Assembly (NCBI RefSeq): GCF_002343915.1
Contig: NZ_NETK01000001.1
Span: forward strand, 5,408,001-5,472,000
DNA from: Nannocystis exedens
GTDB lineage: Bacteria; Myxococcota_A; Polyangia; Nannocystales; Nannocystaceae
Reading direction: 5' to 3'
DNA: 64,000 bases
The notes under the pieces were generated by a model that saw nothing but the letters and a program-made list of their open reading frames with translations, did no database searches and was not told the origin of the DNA. The translations under genes were made by a program, and so were the position numbers. Shown here one piece after another: positions 8,575 to 17,551 of the stretch (the stretch's first letter is position 1; each line of letters starts with the position of its first letter).

Positions 8575-10536
8575 ATGGCTCGAAACTTCGCCTATCGCAC
8601 CGCACCGCTCCTCGTCGCTGTCGCCTGCACCGGCCCCTCGGCGCAGACCACCGACACCGATCCGACCACGGGCACCAGCGGCGGCGAGACCACGACGACT
8701 GCCGGCCCGACGACGGCGCCGACGACCGGCACGGCCACCGACCCGACCACCCACGACGCGACCACGGTCGTCACCACCGACGCGACCACCAGCGAGCCGC
8801 CGACCGGCACGACGAGCACGGCGTCGACGGGCGACACCGAGACCACCAGCGGCACGGCGTCGACGGGCGACACCGAGACCACCACCGAGACCGGCGGCGA
8901 GCCCGACCCCTACGCCGAGGCCGAGCCGCTGTTCGCGTTCGGGGCCAGGGCGGAGTTCGACATCACGCTGTCGGACGAGGCGATCGCGGCCCTCAACGCC
9001 GACGGCAAGGAATACACCAAGGGCGACCTGGTGGCGGTGATCGACGGCCAGACCTACGAGCTGCCGGAGATCGGCGTGCGCCTCAAGGGCAACTACGGCT
9101 CGTATCGCACGCTCGATCAGAAGGCGGCGTTCCTGCTCAACTTCGACCGCTACGTCGACGACCAGCGGCTTTTGGGCCTCGAGAAGCTGGCCGTCAACAA
9201 CATGGTCCAGGACTGCAGCATGCAGCAGGAGATCCTCGGCTACATGCTGTTCCGCGACGTCGGCGTCGCCGCACCGCGGGCCGGTCACGTGGTCGTGCGC
9301 GTCAACGGCGAGCCCTACGGCCTGTACACGGCGGTCGAGTCGGTCGACAACGAGCCCTACCTCGACCACTGGTACGGCAGCGACAAGGGCAGCATTTACG
9401 AGGGCGCCTACGGCAGCGACATCGAGAATCAGCTGGTGCCGTCGTTCGACCAGGACAACGGCGACGACATCGCCTCCGCCGACCTCTACGCCTTCGCGGC
9501 CGCGCTCGACGCGATCGCCGACCCCGCGACGTTCACCGCCGACGTCGCCGCGGTGCTCGACCTGCCGCGCTACCTCGACTTCGCCGCCACCGAGCTGTAC
9601 CTCGGCCACTGGGACGGCTACGCGTGGACGAAGAACAACTATTACATCCACCGCCTGCAGGAGGACGGGGCGCTGTGGACGTTCATGCCGTGGGGGATCG
9701 ACCAGATCTTGCGCGACCACCTCGATCCGTTCGGGGGGCAAGGACGCCTGGCGCAGATGTGCGCGGCGTCGCTGCCGTGCCGCGAGCTGCTGGCCGACAG
9801 CGTCGATCACGTGCTGGCCCGCGTCGACGCGCTCGACCTCGCCGGCGCGGCGGCGGAGCTCGGCGCCAGCATCGCCCCGGCGGTCGCCGCCGACCCGCGC
9901 AAGGAGTGCAGCGACGGCCAGAACACCGACGCGATCGCGGCCAACGTCGACTTCTTCCTGCAGCGCAAGGCCTCGGTCGAGGCCGGCCTTGCGTGCACGG
10001 TCCCCAGCGACGTCGACCTCGACGGCGACGGCTACTCCGCCTGCACCGACGATTGCAACGACGACGACCCCGACGTCCACCCCGACGCGCAGGAGGCCTG
10101 CGACCTCGACGACGACAATTGCGACGGGATCTGGGACGAAGATCCGCTCTGCCCCCATTGCGTGGAGAAGGACCTGCCCGGCCCCGGCACGGCCCAGCTC
10201 TGCTTCGTCGCCCTGCCGTTCGCCGAGGCCGAGGCCGACTGCGTGGCCCAGGGCGGGCACCTGCTGTCGATCCCGAGCCAGGAGATCCAGGACTGGGCCG
10301 TCGCCGAGGCGTTCGCCGTCGCCGGCAGCGACTGGTGGATCGGCCTCAACGACGTCGACGCCGAGGACGACTTCGTGTGGACCGACGGCGCCCCGCTCGC
10401 CTTCACGGCCTGGAACGAGGGCGAGCCCAACAACGTCGGCGAGGAGGACTGCGTCAACCTGCCGACGTGGTCCGGCGGGCTGTGGAACGACCTCGGCTGC
10501 GGCACGCCGCTCCCGTACATCTGCCGGACGCCGTGA
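8575..10536 (+). CDS. lipoprotein with CotH kinase, MopE-type and C-type lectin domains
   Basis: 653 residues. A lipoprotein signal ends VAVAC (Cys at 18), followed by about 100 residues of Thr/Asp/Gly linker. Residues of roughly 125-430 form a CotH domain (IGVRLKGNYGS; LEKLAVNNMVQD; LYTAVESVDNEPYL; FMPWGIDQIL), related to the spore-coat protein kinase CotH. Residues of about 480-520 carry a calcium-type Asp/Cys motif as in MopE (DVDLDGDGYSACTDDCNDDD; CDLDDDNCDGIWDED). The C terminus, about 530-653, is a C-type lectin domain (WWIGLNDVDAEDDFVWTDG; WNEGEPNNVGEEDCVNL; WNDLGCG; YICR). A surface protein that may phosphorylate or bind glycans is inferred; substrates are unknown. Confidence 0.88.
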   Translation: MARNFAYRTAPLLVAVACTGPSAQTTDTDPTTGTSGGETTTTAGPTTAPTTGTATDPTTHDATTVVTTDATTSEPPTGTTSTASTGDTETTSGTASTGDTETTTETGGEPDPYAEAEPLFAFGARAEFDITLSDEAIAALNADGKEYTKGDLVAVIDGQTYELPEIGVRLKGNYGSYRTLDQKAAFLLNFDRYVDDQRLLGLEKLAVNNMVQDCSMQQEILGYMLFRDVGVAAPRAGHVVVRVNGEPYGLYTAVESVDNEPYLDHWYGSDKGSIYEGAYGSDIENQLVPSFDQDNGDDIASADLYAFAAALDAIADPATFTADVAAVLDLPRYLDFAATELYLGHWDGYAWTKNNYYIHRLQEDGALWTFMPWGIDQILRDHLDPFGGQGRLAQMCAASLPCRELLADSVDHVLARVDALDLAGAAAELGASIAPAVAADPRKECSDGQNTDAIAANVDFFLQRKASVEAGLACTVPSDVDLDGDGYSACTDDCNDDDPDVHPDAQEACDLDDDNCDGIWDEDPLCPHCVEKDLPGPGTAQLCFVALPFAEAEADCVAQGGHLLSIPSQEIQDWAVAEAFAVAGSDWWIGLNDVDAEDDFVWTDGAPLAFTAWNEGEPNNVGEEDCVNLPTWSGGLWNDLGCGTPLPYICRTP

Positions 10537-10544
10537 GCGCGTCG

Positions 10545-10624
10545 CATGTCCTCGGGGACAGTCTTGCGAGCCGCGGCCGGGCCCGCGGCGCCGGCGCCCG
10601 GCTTTATGATGTCCTGCAGGACAT
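10545..10624. repeat. two dispersed palindromes at a convergent gene junction
   Basis: First copy at 10545-10561, CATGTCCTCGGGGACAG, 8 bp after the CotH stop. Second copy at 10609-10624, ATGTCCTGCAGGACAT, a perfect 16-bp palindrome followed at once by another half-site (GTCCTGA). Both lie in the 136-bp gap between converging genes and could act as bidirectional terminators. Confidence 0.75.
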
Positions 10625-10672
10625 GTCCTGAAGGCCCGCCGCTCTCCGACGCGCCGTCAGCGACGGGCGGAG

Positions 10673-11512
10673 TCAGTCGACCTTGAACACGACCTGCGCG
10701 CCGGTGCTGGCGCCGCTGGCCAGATCGACGCCGAGGCGGGGGAAGATCTGGGGGCACAGCGGGTCGACGAGGCGGGACCAGCAGCCGCAGGGGGCGCCGG
10801 CGCCCTGGCTGCAGAAGCGCAGGTCGATCCCGTCGAACACGCTGCGCCAGTCGGCGACGATGGTGCTCGAGTCGGGGTCGAAGCCGTCGAGGGCGACGTC
10901 GAACTGGTTGGGGCGCTGGCAGGTGCCGAGGCAGCCGTCGGCGCCGAGGTCGACGCCGACGCCGGAGAAGATCGGGTCGGTGGCGACGTAGGGCTCGAAC
11001 TTGGCCCAGGCGGCGAAGAACACGTGGGCGCCGGTGACGGCGGAGCGGAGCGTGGGCTCGTCGAGCGGGGCGGGCAGGCTGGCCGGGTCGGCGAGGTCGA
11101 GCTCGGGCGGGACGCCGACGCGGAAGCGGAGGCCGACGTAGTCCGCCCGCTCGCGGCGGTGGGCCTCCGAGAGGACGCCACGGATCGTCTTGTTGAGGGC
11201 AGGGGTGCCGCGGCGGCACTCGCCGCTCGCGTCCTCGAAGTCGAGGAGGGCGACGCCGCGGGCCTGGAACTGGCCGTCGTCGAGCAGCTCCAGCGGGTGC
11301 TCGGTGCCGTCGGCGGTGACGAGGCGGACGGCGTGCACGAACACGCGGAAGTCCTGCGGCTTCGCGTTGGCGGCGGCCTCGGGGTACACCTCGCTGCAGC
11401 TGAAGTAGGAGCCGGCGACGGTGGGGCGGAAGAACAGCTCGATGGTGCCGTCGTCGGGGTCGCGTTCGGTGCAGGCGGCGAGGACGGCGAGGGACACGAG
11501 GAGCGCGCGCAT
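10673..11512 (-). CDS. MbnP-like copper-binding lipoprotein (four-Cys metallo-mystery-pair family)
   Basis: 279 residues with lipoprotein signal LAVLAAC (Cys 14). The pattern fits the MbnP/TIGR04052 family: IELFFRPTVAGSYFSC near the start, DFRVFVHAVRLVTADG, FQARGVALLDFED, a following Cys, then YVGLRFRVGVP and a C-terminal half with several Cys (CLGTCQ, FCSQ, CGCW). Known members bind copper after a partner di-heme enzyme, MbnH, oxidises a Trp. No MbnH gene adjoins it; the nearest heme protein is the lipoprotein near 2 kb. Trp residues are present in AAWAKF and VADWRS. The gene lies downstream of a His/Cys-rich lipoprotein on the same strand and the two probably form a unit. Confidence 0.72.
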   Translation of the reverse strand: MRALLVSLAVLAACTERDPDDGTIELFFRPTVAGSYFSCSEVYPEAAANAKPQDFRVFVHAVRLVTADGTEHPLELLDDGQFQARGVALLDFEDASGECRRGTPALNKTIRGVLSEAHRRERADYVGLRFRVGVPPELDLADPASLPAPLDEPTLRSAVTGAHVFFAAWAKFEPYVATDPIFSGVGVDLGADGCLGTCQRPNQFDVALDGFDPDSSTIVADWRSVFDGIDLRFCSQGAGAPCGCWSRLVDPLCPQIFPRLGVDLASGASTGAQVVFKVD

Positions 11513-11605
11513 CCGGCCAGTTTAGCCGAGGTCGCGGAGGACGGGCGGAGGCGGGCGCGGACGTCCGTCGGCGGACCGATGGTTTTCGCTGTTCCGCCGG
11601 CGAGA

Positions 11606-12076
11606 TCAGGCACAGGGGGCGCCGCCGATGGCGGCCTCGCACAGCGACGCGTCGCCGGCCGCTTGCTCGCAGTGGTACAGCCGGCACTCCAGCGAATCGC
11701 CGGACATCGCCGGCGTGCCGACGGTCGGGAACATCGCGGCGTCGGCGTTGCAGTTGATCTCCGATTGCGGGTGCGCCTCGCCCCAGGTGCCGTGATACTG
11801 ATCGTGGCAGTTCACCAGCATGCACTCACAATAGTCGGCAGCGGGCGAGCTGCCGTCGGTGGTCGGGTCGGTCGCGGTGTGCTCGTGGCCGGTCGAGGTC
11901 GGCTCGTGCTCGGTGGTGTGCTCGTGCTCGGTGGTGCCGGCGGTGCTGGTGCCGTCGGTGGTCGAGGTGTCGTGCGCGTCGTCGCCGCTGGTGTCGTGCG
12001 AGTCGTGGTCGGTGCCGGAATGGGTGGTCCCGCAGGCCGTCAGGGCGAGGAGCAGGGGCGCGAGGATCGTCTTCAT
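11606..12076 (-). CDS. His- and Cys-rich lipoprotein
   Basis: 156 residues with signal LLLALTAC. The next 60 residues are a linker with repeated His (HDSH, DAHD, EHEHTTEHE, GHEH) among Asp, Thr and Glu. The C-terminal half is Cys-rich (YCECMLVNCHDQYHGTWGEA; SLECRLYHCEQ) with at least eight Cys. The His clusters look suited to binding metal such as copper or zinc. Together with the MbnP-like gene 93 bp downstream on the same strand this suggests a metal-handling pair. No named family was recognised. The ATG at 12076 is chosen because the lipoprotein signal starts there. Confidence 0.75.
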   Translation of the reverse strand: MKTILAPLLLALTACGTTHSGTDHDSHDTSGDDAHDTSTTDGTSTAGTTEHEHTTEHEPTSTGHEHTATDPTTDGSSPAADYCECMLVNCHDQYHGTWGEAHPQSEINCNADAAMFPTVGTPAMSGDSLECRLYHCEQAAGDASLCEAAIGGAPCA

Positions 12077-12358
12077 GGCAGGTGGATCGCGGTACGCACG
12101 ACCGCGGCGAGCGGACGACTGTAGCCGAGGCGGCGGCAGGGCCGCGGTGCGGCCGCTTGTCGCAGGCCGTCGCTCCCGGCCGGCGGGACGCGTGGGGCAC
12201 GCCGGCGACGCCCCGGCCCCCTTGCATCCGGGCAGTCGCGACGCTTGCGCTGAATTTGCCGTGACGAGCGCGGCCATGAGGCCGGCCCCCATGCACCGCC
12301 GCGCGCTGCCGACCTGCGTGCGCGAGGTCGGCAGCGTACACGGGACGGCCGGCGCGAC

Positions 12359-12640
12359 CGCGGCGGCGACGTCGAGGATGCGCGAGACGGCCGAGGGGCG
12401 GGCAGCAGGTGTGGCCGACGCCGATGACGACCGCGGCGACGTCGACGACGATGCGCGCGAGGGCCGAGGGGCGGGCAGCAGGTGTGGCCGACGCCGATGA
12501 CGACCGCGGCGGCGACGTCGAGGATGCGCGAGAGAACCGAGAAGGGGCAGCAGGTGCGGCCGACGCCGATGACGACCGCGGCGACGTCGACGACGATGCG
12601 CGAGGGGCCGAGGAGGCGGGCAGCGCGGGCGGTCGATCGA
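12359..12640. repeat. 72-73 bp tandem repeat, about 3.8 copies
   Basis: Units begin at 12359, 12432, 12505 and 12577, with a period of 73, 73 and 72 bp. Each contains CGACGTCGA(G/C)GA, GCGGGCAGCAGGTG and GGCCGACGCCGATGACGAC. Units 1 and 3 share GACGTCGAGGATGCGCG, while 2 and 4 share GACGTCGACGACGATGCGCG, so the array may have grown as a two-unit block. It lies in the 1.1-kb gap between two lipoprotein genes. Open frames across it are ascribed to base composition. Confidence 0.8.
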
Positions 12641-12975
12641 TCTGGAGCTGCCGGTCGCGCCGATCGGTGCTCCGAGCTCGGGTCATGACCCGCGAGCGGC
12701 GTACCTGCGAATCATCGCATCCGCGGCGAGGTGGTCGACGAATTCGACGCGATCGCAATCATTGACGGGTGCGGGCATTTCTGCGCTTGCGCAGACCGGG
12801 CGAGAGCCGTCCATCATGCGCGTGTCACGATCCTGTCATCGCCGCCGCGGTCTTCACGCATTCGCGTTGTCACCGCCGGAGAATCGTGACACATCCGAGC
12901 TGTCTGTGCGAGTGGGATGGAGTGCCGCATTGGATGTGACAGCGGGCGCGCCTGCGAGCCGATTCGGGCGCCATG

Positions 12976-12990
12976 TGGCACAATTTGTGC
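12976..12990 (+). promoter_or_regulatory. possible sigma-54 promoter
   Basis: TGGCAC-AATTT-GTGC has the GG-N10-GC spacing of -24/-12 promoters, and the -24 box is a perfect match. The -12 box reads GTGC rather than TTGC. It is 170 bp before the phosphoesterase gene. The same bases form a GGCAC/GTGCC inverted repeat, so it could be an operator instead. A separate inverted repeat, TGTCACGAT/ATCGTGACA, lies upstream near 12825-12895. Confidence 0.35.
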
Positions 12991-13159
12991 CGAGATTGCT
13001 GCGATGTTTGCCCCTGCGCACCGGTGCAGGAAGCGGTCAAATCCGGGGCTGGACAGCGTTCCCAGGCCGAGACCGCTGGCTCCAGGGGCTCGAATGGCGG
13101 TATCGGCGCCGAATTGAATGTGTACACCGCGTCGATGAACTGGAGTAGGTTGCGTTCTT

Positions 13160-14500
13160 ATGCACTCCCGTCATTTCCTCCTGGGCCTCCCTGCGTGTCT
13201 GGGCATCGCCTGTTCGAGCGGCGCGGGGACCGAACATTCCGGATTCAGCAGCGCGACCCTCAGCGCGAGCGGCTATACGGCCCCCGCGACGATGGGGCTC
13301 ACCGAGGCCGACACGAGCAGCAGCGGGTCGAGCAGCGGGGGGTCCAATGTAGGCACCGACGGCGGGACCACCGCCGAGCCGGCGCCGACCACAGGCGGCG
13401 CCTCGACGACCACCGGCAATTTGAGCGGGGCGTTCGAGACGTCGGACCTGACCACGGGCGGCGGCGTGCCGACGACCACGAACGAAGGGCCGGCGACCAC
13501 CGGCCCCGGCCCCGACGAGACCACGACCGGCACGACCGGGACGACGGGCGACGGCACCACCGGCGGGCAGGGCAAGCCCCCGCCCGACAACGCGACCGAC
13601 GAGAACCTGCTGGTCGCGCTGATCGGCGACCAGGGCACCGGCAGCGACACCAAGGCGGTGTACGACCTGCTGCTCTCCGAAAAAGCCGACATGGTGCTCA
13701 TCCTCGGCGACTTCGACTACGGCGACGACCCCGACGCCTGGGCCAGCGAGATGGAGAGCGTGCTCGGCGACAGCTTCCCGGTGTTCGGGGTGATCGGCAA
13801 CCACGACACCGACGCGTGGTCGGGCTACCAGGACAAGCTGCAGGCCCGCCTGGCGAAGATCCCCGGCGCCACCTGCGAGGGCGACCTCGGCGTCAAGTCG
13901 AGCTGCACCTACCGCGGGCTCCACTTCGTGCTGTCCGGCCTCGGCACGAAGGGCTCCGACGGCGACCACGAGAAGCACATCGCCCAGGTGCTGGCGGCCG
14001 ACGACCACCTGTGGAGCCTGTGCACGTTCCACAAGAACCAGCGCGACCTGCAAGCCGGCGACAAACCCGACGACCTGACGTGGGAGGCGCTCCAAACCTG
14101 CCAGAACGACGGGTCGATCATCGCCATGGGCCACGAACACTCGTACGCGCGCACGCGCACGCTCACCGACGTGGGTAACAAGGGTGCAGCACATGGTGCT
14201 ACCGGGATGCCCGAGTTGTTAGAGGTGGGCCCGGGCCGGACGTTCTCGGTGGTGTCGGGCCTCGGCGGCAAGAGCATCCGCGACTGGGACTCGGGCCTCC
14301 ACGGCGACGAGACCTGGTGGGCCTCGGTGTACACCGGCAACTACTGGCTCAAGAACGGGGTCGAGGAGGAGAACTTCGAGGCCGAACACGGCGCCCTGTT
14401 CCTCCGCTTCTACGTCGACGGCGACCCCAACGCCGCCCACGGCTACTTCAAGAACATCAAGGGCGACTTGATCGACGAGTTCGACATCGTCCACAAATAG
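13160..14500 (+). CDS. metallophosphoesterase lipoprotein
   Basis: 446 residues. Signal peptide with lipobox LGIAC, then about 125 residues of Ser/Gly/Thr/Asp linker. The calcineurin-like domain from about residue 150 has all expected metal motifs: ALIGDQGTG, ILGDFDYGDD, VIGNHDTD, a His in CTFHKNQ and the final GHEHSYAR. It probably hydrolyses phosphate esters on the cell surface or in the periplasm; the substrate is unknown and it most resembles the purple-acid/alkaline phosphatase D branch. Transcription may start at the candidate sigma-54 site about 170 bp upstream. Confidence 0.9.
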   Translation: MHSRHFLLGLPACLGIACSSGAGTEHSGFSSATLSASGYTAPATMGLTEADTSSSGSSSGGSNVGTDGGTTAEPAPTTGGASTTTGNLSGAFETSDLTTGGGVPTTTNEGPATTGPGPDETTTGTTGTTGDGTTGGQGKPPPDNATDENLLVALIGDQGTGSDTKAVYDLLLSEKADMVLILGDFDYGDDPDAWASEMESVLGDSFPVFGVIGNHDTDAWSGYQDKLQARLAKIPGATCEGDLGVKSSCTYRGLHFVLSGLGTKGSDGDHEKHIAQVLAADDHLWSLCTFHKNQRDLQAGDKPDDLTWEALQTCQNDGSIIAMGHEHSYARTRTLTDVGNKGAAHGATGMPELLEVGPGRTFSVVSGLGGKSIRDWDSGLHGDETWWASVYTGNYWLKNGVEEENFEAEHGALFLRFYVDGDPNAAHGYFKNIKGDLIDEFDIVHK

Positions 14501-14577
14501 GGCGCGGTCGTCTCCGGCGATTCGGGCCAGGGCGGGGCCGGCGAATCGTCGCCGTCACGCCAATCGGGGCAGGGCGA

Positions 14578-15534
14578 TCAGCGCCAGGCGCTGAGGAAGG
14601 CGTTGTCGCGGGCGAGGTCGTTGGCGATCGTGGTCGAGCGCCGGGCCGAGAGCGAGGCGAACGGGTTGGGGGCCGGCGGCAGCAGCGGGACGGCGCCGAT
14701 CGCCCGCAACACGCGGGCCTCGCCCGCGGCCTCCCACCCGCGATAGCTGGTGATCGCAAACGGGACGCCCGAGCCGCGCAGGTCGTGCATGGTCGACTTC
14801 CACGAGGGATAGAGGAGGAGGCCGCAGTCGTAGCCGATGACGAGGTCGGGCCGCCCGAGCTCGGCCCACAGCGCGCGCCGGTACAGGCCGGGCACGACGC
14901 GCACCGCAGGCCCGAGGTCGCCGGCGGCGAGCTCGGGGCCGATGAGGGTGATGGCGAAGCGCCGCCCGGGAAACAGCCGCTCCAGCTCGAGCCACAGCGC
15001 GGGCGAGACGTCGCGCTCGCGCTGGGCGGCGGCGATCACGTGGACGGCGGTCGTTCCCGAGGTGGCCTTCGGGACATGTTCGGAGAGCAAGGTGAGGACG
15101 TGGGCGAGCGTCAGCGGGCGGGTGGCCAGGTCGCTCAGGCACCGCCGCAGGGCGGGCGACAGGTCGGGGCCGAGCCAGTCGTCCCAGCCGGTCGGGACGG
15201 CGGCGCTGCGTCGCGCGCGGGCGAGGAGGCCGGCCTCGAGCTGCTCGCGCGAGTGTTCGGCGAAACAGGCGAGGTCGTCGGCGATCCGCCGCAGCTCGGG
15301 GCAGACCGGGGCGTGCCAGCGGAGGTCGAGCCGGCGGTGCGGGTCGCCGCAGTAGGCGACGCCGTCGCAGCCGAGGCAGGCGCGGGCCGGGCTGGCGCCG
15401 CACACGAGGCAGGTCGCCGCGGACGAGGGGGCGGCGAGCGAGGCAGGCTCGAAGGTCGCGGGAGGAGGCGACTCGAGCCGCGCCATCTTCTCGAGCTCGG
15501 CGCACTGGCTGGGGTAGTCGAGCAGCCGCGGCAT
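14578..15534 (-). CDS. MYND zinc finger plus MSS51 C-terminal-like domain protein
   Basis: 318 residues, no signal peptide. Residues 42-78 form a MYND-type zinc cluster: C42, C45, C53, C56, C62, H66, H74, C78, with His where the sixth ligand is usually Cys. The rest (about 110-300) resembles the C-terminal domain of yeast MSS51 and related eukaryotic MYND proteins: TTAVHVIAAAQ, a WLELERLFPG stretch, AITLIGPEL, PDLVIGYDCGLLLY, SWKSTM and VPFAITSYRGWEA. In eukaryotes these regions act in protein-protein contacts and translation control; the bacterial role is unknown. The gene converges with the phosphoesterase gene and has no obvious operon partner. Confidence 0.75.
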   Translation of the reverse strand: MPRLLDYPSQCAELEKMARLESPPPATFEPASLAAPSSAATCLVCGASPARACLGCDGVAYCGDPHRRLDLRWHAPVCPELRRIADDLACFAEHSREQLEAGLLARARRSAAVPTGWDDWLGPDLSPALRRCLSDLATRPLTLAHVLTLLSEHVPKATSGTTAVHVIAAAQRERDVSPALWLELERLFPGRRFAITLIGPELAAGDLGPAVRVVPGLYRRALWAELGRPDLVIGYDCGLLLYPSWKSTMHDLRGSGVPFAITSYRGWEAAGEARVLRAIGAVPLLPPAPNPFASLSARRSTTIANDLARDNAFLSAWR

Positions 15535-15850
15535 CTCGGGCCGCAGTGTAGGGCCGCGCGCGGCGGCGCGGGCAGCGAACGCGAGGATGGGGCAGACCTC
15601 CCGGCCGGGATTTCGTCGGCGGCAGCGGCTCGGTGCGTCGGCGGCAGACGGTACGCGAGGCGGGCGAGGATGCCGAGGACGTCCGGGCCAAGGGGTGCGG
15701 AGCCTCGGTGGCAGCGCGGCGCTCGCGGCCGATGCGAGGGCTCGTTTGCCCGTCGCCGCCCCTGTCGCCGCAGGTCGGCCGCCCCCGGCCGAGAGGCCGC
15801 GCGAGCGCAGCGCACGCGGGCCGGGGACGCGCTAAGATCTCGCAAGCCCC

Positions 15851-17551
15851 GTGCAGTCGTCGCTCGAGCCCCGCGCGCCCCGGTCCCGCCTCGCAGGGAC
15901 CGACGCGAGCGAGCGCGGCGCCGTGTTCACGCGCCCCGAGGTGGTCGAGGCGTTGCTCGACCTGGCAGGTTACACGGCAGATCGACCGCTGCACGCATGG
16001 TCGGTGCTCGAGCCGTCGTTCGGCGCGGGTGACTTTTTGTCGGCGATCGTCGAGCGACTGCTGGCCGCGTGCGCGAAGGCGGGGCTCGGACCGGAGGACG
16101 CGCGCAAGCTCGGCTCGGCGGTGCGCGGGGTCGAGGTCCACGCCGAGTCGTTCGAACGCACCCGCGAGCGCGTGCGGGCGCGCCTGCGCCGGTGGGGCGC
16201 GAGCGGGCGCGACGCGACCCGGCTGAGCGACGCGTGGCTCCTCCGCGGCGACTTCCTGCTCGCGCCGCTGGCGGGCCCGTTCGACGTGGTGGTCGGCAAC
16301 CCGCCCTACGTGCGGCAGGAGCGGATCCCCGAGGCCCTGCTCGCAGAATATCGTCGGCGCTATTTTACCATCTACGACCGCGCCGACCTGTACGTGCCGT
16401 TCTTCGAGCGCGGCCTGCGGCTCCTCGGCGACGGCGGGCGGCTGGCGTTCATCTGCGCCAATCGCTGGCTCAAGAACCGCTACGGCGGGCCGCTGCGCGG
16501 GCTCGTGGCCCGCGACTATCACCTGTCGCACTACATCGACATGGAGGGCACCGACGCGTTCCAGTCGGAGGTGTTCGCGTATCCGGCGATCACGGTGATC
16601 CGCCGCGGCGCGGGCGAGTGGACGCGGATCGCCCGCAGGCCGCGGATCGAGGGCGAGCTGCCGGCCGTGGTGCAGGCGATGACGCGCGCCGGCCCGGTGG
16701 GTGACCCGCGCGTCGAGGAGGTCGCGCAGGCGGTCCGCGGCGAGGACCCGTGGCTGCTCGACAGCGCCGATCAGCTCCGCGTGCTCCGCCGGCTCGAACG
16801 CGAGTTCGTGACGCTCGAGGAGGCCGGCTGTCGCGTGGGGATCGGGGTGGCGACCGGCGCCGATCGGGTGTTCATCGCCGACTTCGCGCGGCTGCCGGTC
16901 GAGCCGGCGCGCAAGCTACGGCTGGTGATGGCGGCCGACCTGCGCGAGGGGGCGATCGCGTGGGGCGGCCGCGGGATCGTCAATCCGTTCGAGGCCGACG
17001 GGGCGCTGGCCGAGGTCGAGAGGTACCCGAAATTCGCGGCGTACGTCGGCGAGCACCGCGAGGCGCTGCAGCGGCGCTACGTGGCCCGGCGCAACCCGGA
17101 GGCGTGGTACCGGACCATCGATCGCATCGACCCGGCGCTGACGCGCACGCCCAAGCTGCTGATCCCCGACATCAAGGGCGAGGCGACGGTCGCGTACGAC
17201 GAGGGTCTTTATTATCCGCACCACAATCTCTATCACGTGACGGCGTCGACGTGGGACCTGCGCGCGCTGGCGACGATCCTGCGCTCGTCGCTGGCGCTGC
17301 TGTTCGTGGCCAACTACGGGGTCAAGATGGCCGGCGGGTTCTTGCGGTTCCAGGCGCAGTACCTGCGGCGGATCCGCGTGCCCCGCTGGGACGACGTGCC
17401 CGCCGCGGTGCGGGCGTCGCTGATCGCGGCGAGGCCCGACGACGCGACGGCGATCGACCGCGCGACGTTCGCGGCCTACGGGCTCGAGCGCGCCGAGATC
17501 GAGACGATCCGCCTCGCGGCCGCGGCGGCTCGCGTCGGGCGCAAGTCATGA
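15851..17551 (+). CDS. Eco57I-type N6-adenine DNA methyltransferase
   Basis: 566 residues from a GTG start. An early AdoMet site (VLEPSFGAGDFL, about residues 51-62) and the catalytic NPPY at 150-153 (VVGNPPYVRQER) define an adenine methylase of the Eco57I/TaqI group. The C-terminal part (GIGVATGADRVFI; PHHNLYHVTAS; FLRFQAQYLRRIRVP) resembles a TaqI-like target-recognition domain. No nuclease domain is seen at the N terminus and no restriction gene follows directly, so it may be solitary or work with a distant nuclease. Its last 6 bases overlap the 3' end of the converging S53 peptidase gene. Confidence 0.88.
   Translation: MQSSLEPRAPRSRLAGTDASERGAVFTRPEVVEALLDLAGYTADRPLHAWSVLEPSFGAGDFLSAIVERLLAACAKAGLGPEDARKLGSAVRGVEVHAESFERTRERVRARLRRWGASGRDATRLSDAWLLRGDFLLAPLAGPFDVVVGNPPYVRQERIPEALLAEYRRRYFTIYDRADLYVPFFERGLRLLGDGGRLAFICANRWLKNRYGGPLRGLVARDYHLSHYIDMEGTDAFQSEVFAYPAITVIRRGAGEWTRIARRPRIEGELPAVVQAMTRAGPVGDPRVEEVAQAVRGEDPWLLDSADQLRVLRRLEREFVTLEEAGCRVGIGVATGADRVFIADFARLPVEPARKLRLVMAADLREGAIAWGGRGIVNPFEADGALAEVERYPKFAAYVGEHREALQRRYVARRNPEAWYRTIDRIDPALTRTPKLLIPDIKGEATVAYDEGLYYPHHNLYHVTASTWDLRALATILRSSLALLFVANYGVKMAGGFLRFQAQYLRRIRVPRWDDVPAAVRASLIAARPDDATAIDRATFAAYGLERAEIETIRLAAAAARVGRKS

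Noticed and set aside
12409..12765. Small repetitive proteins encoded by the tandem array
   Set aside because: All frames on both strands are open because of the GC-rich repeat; no ribosome binding site and no protein-like composition.
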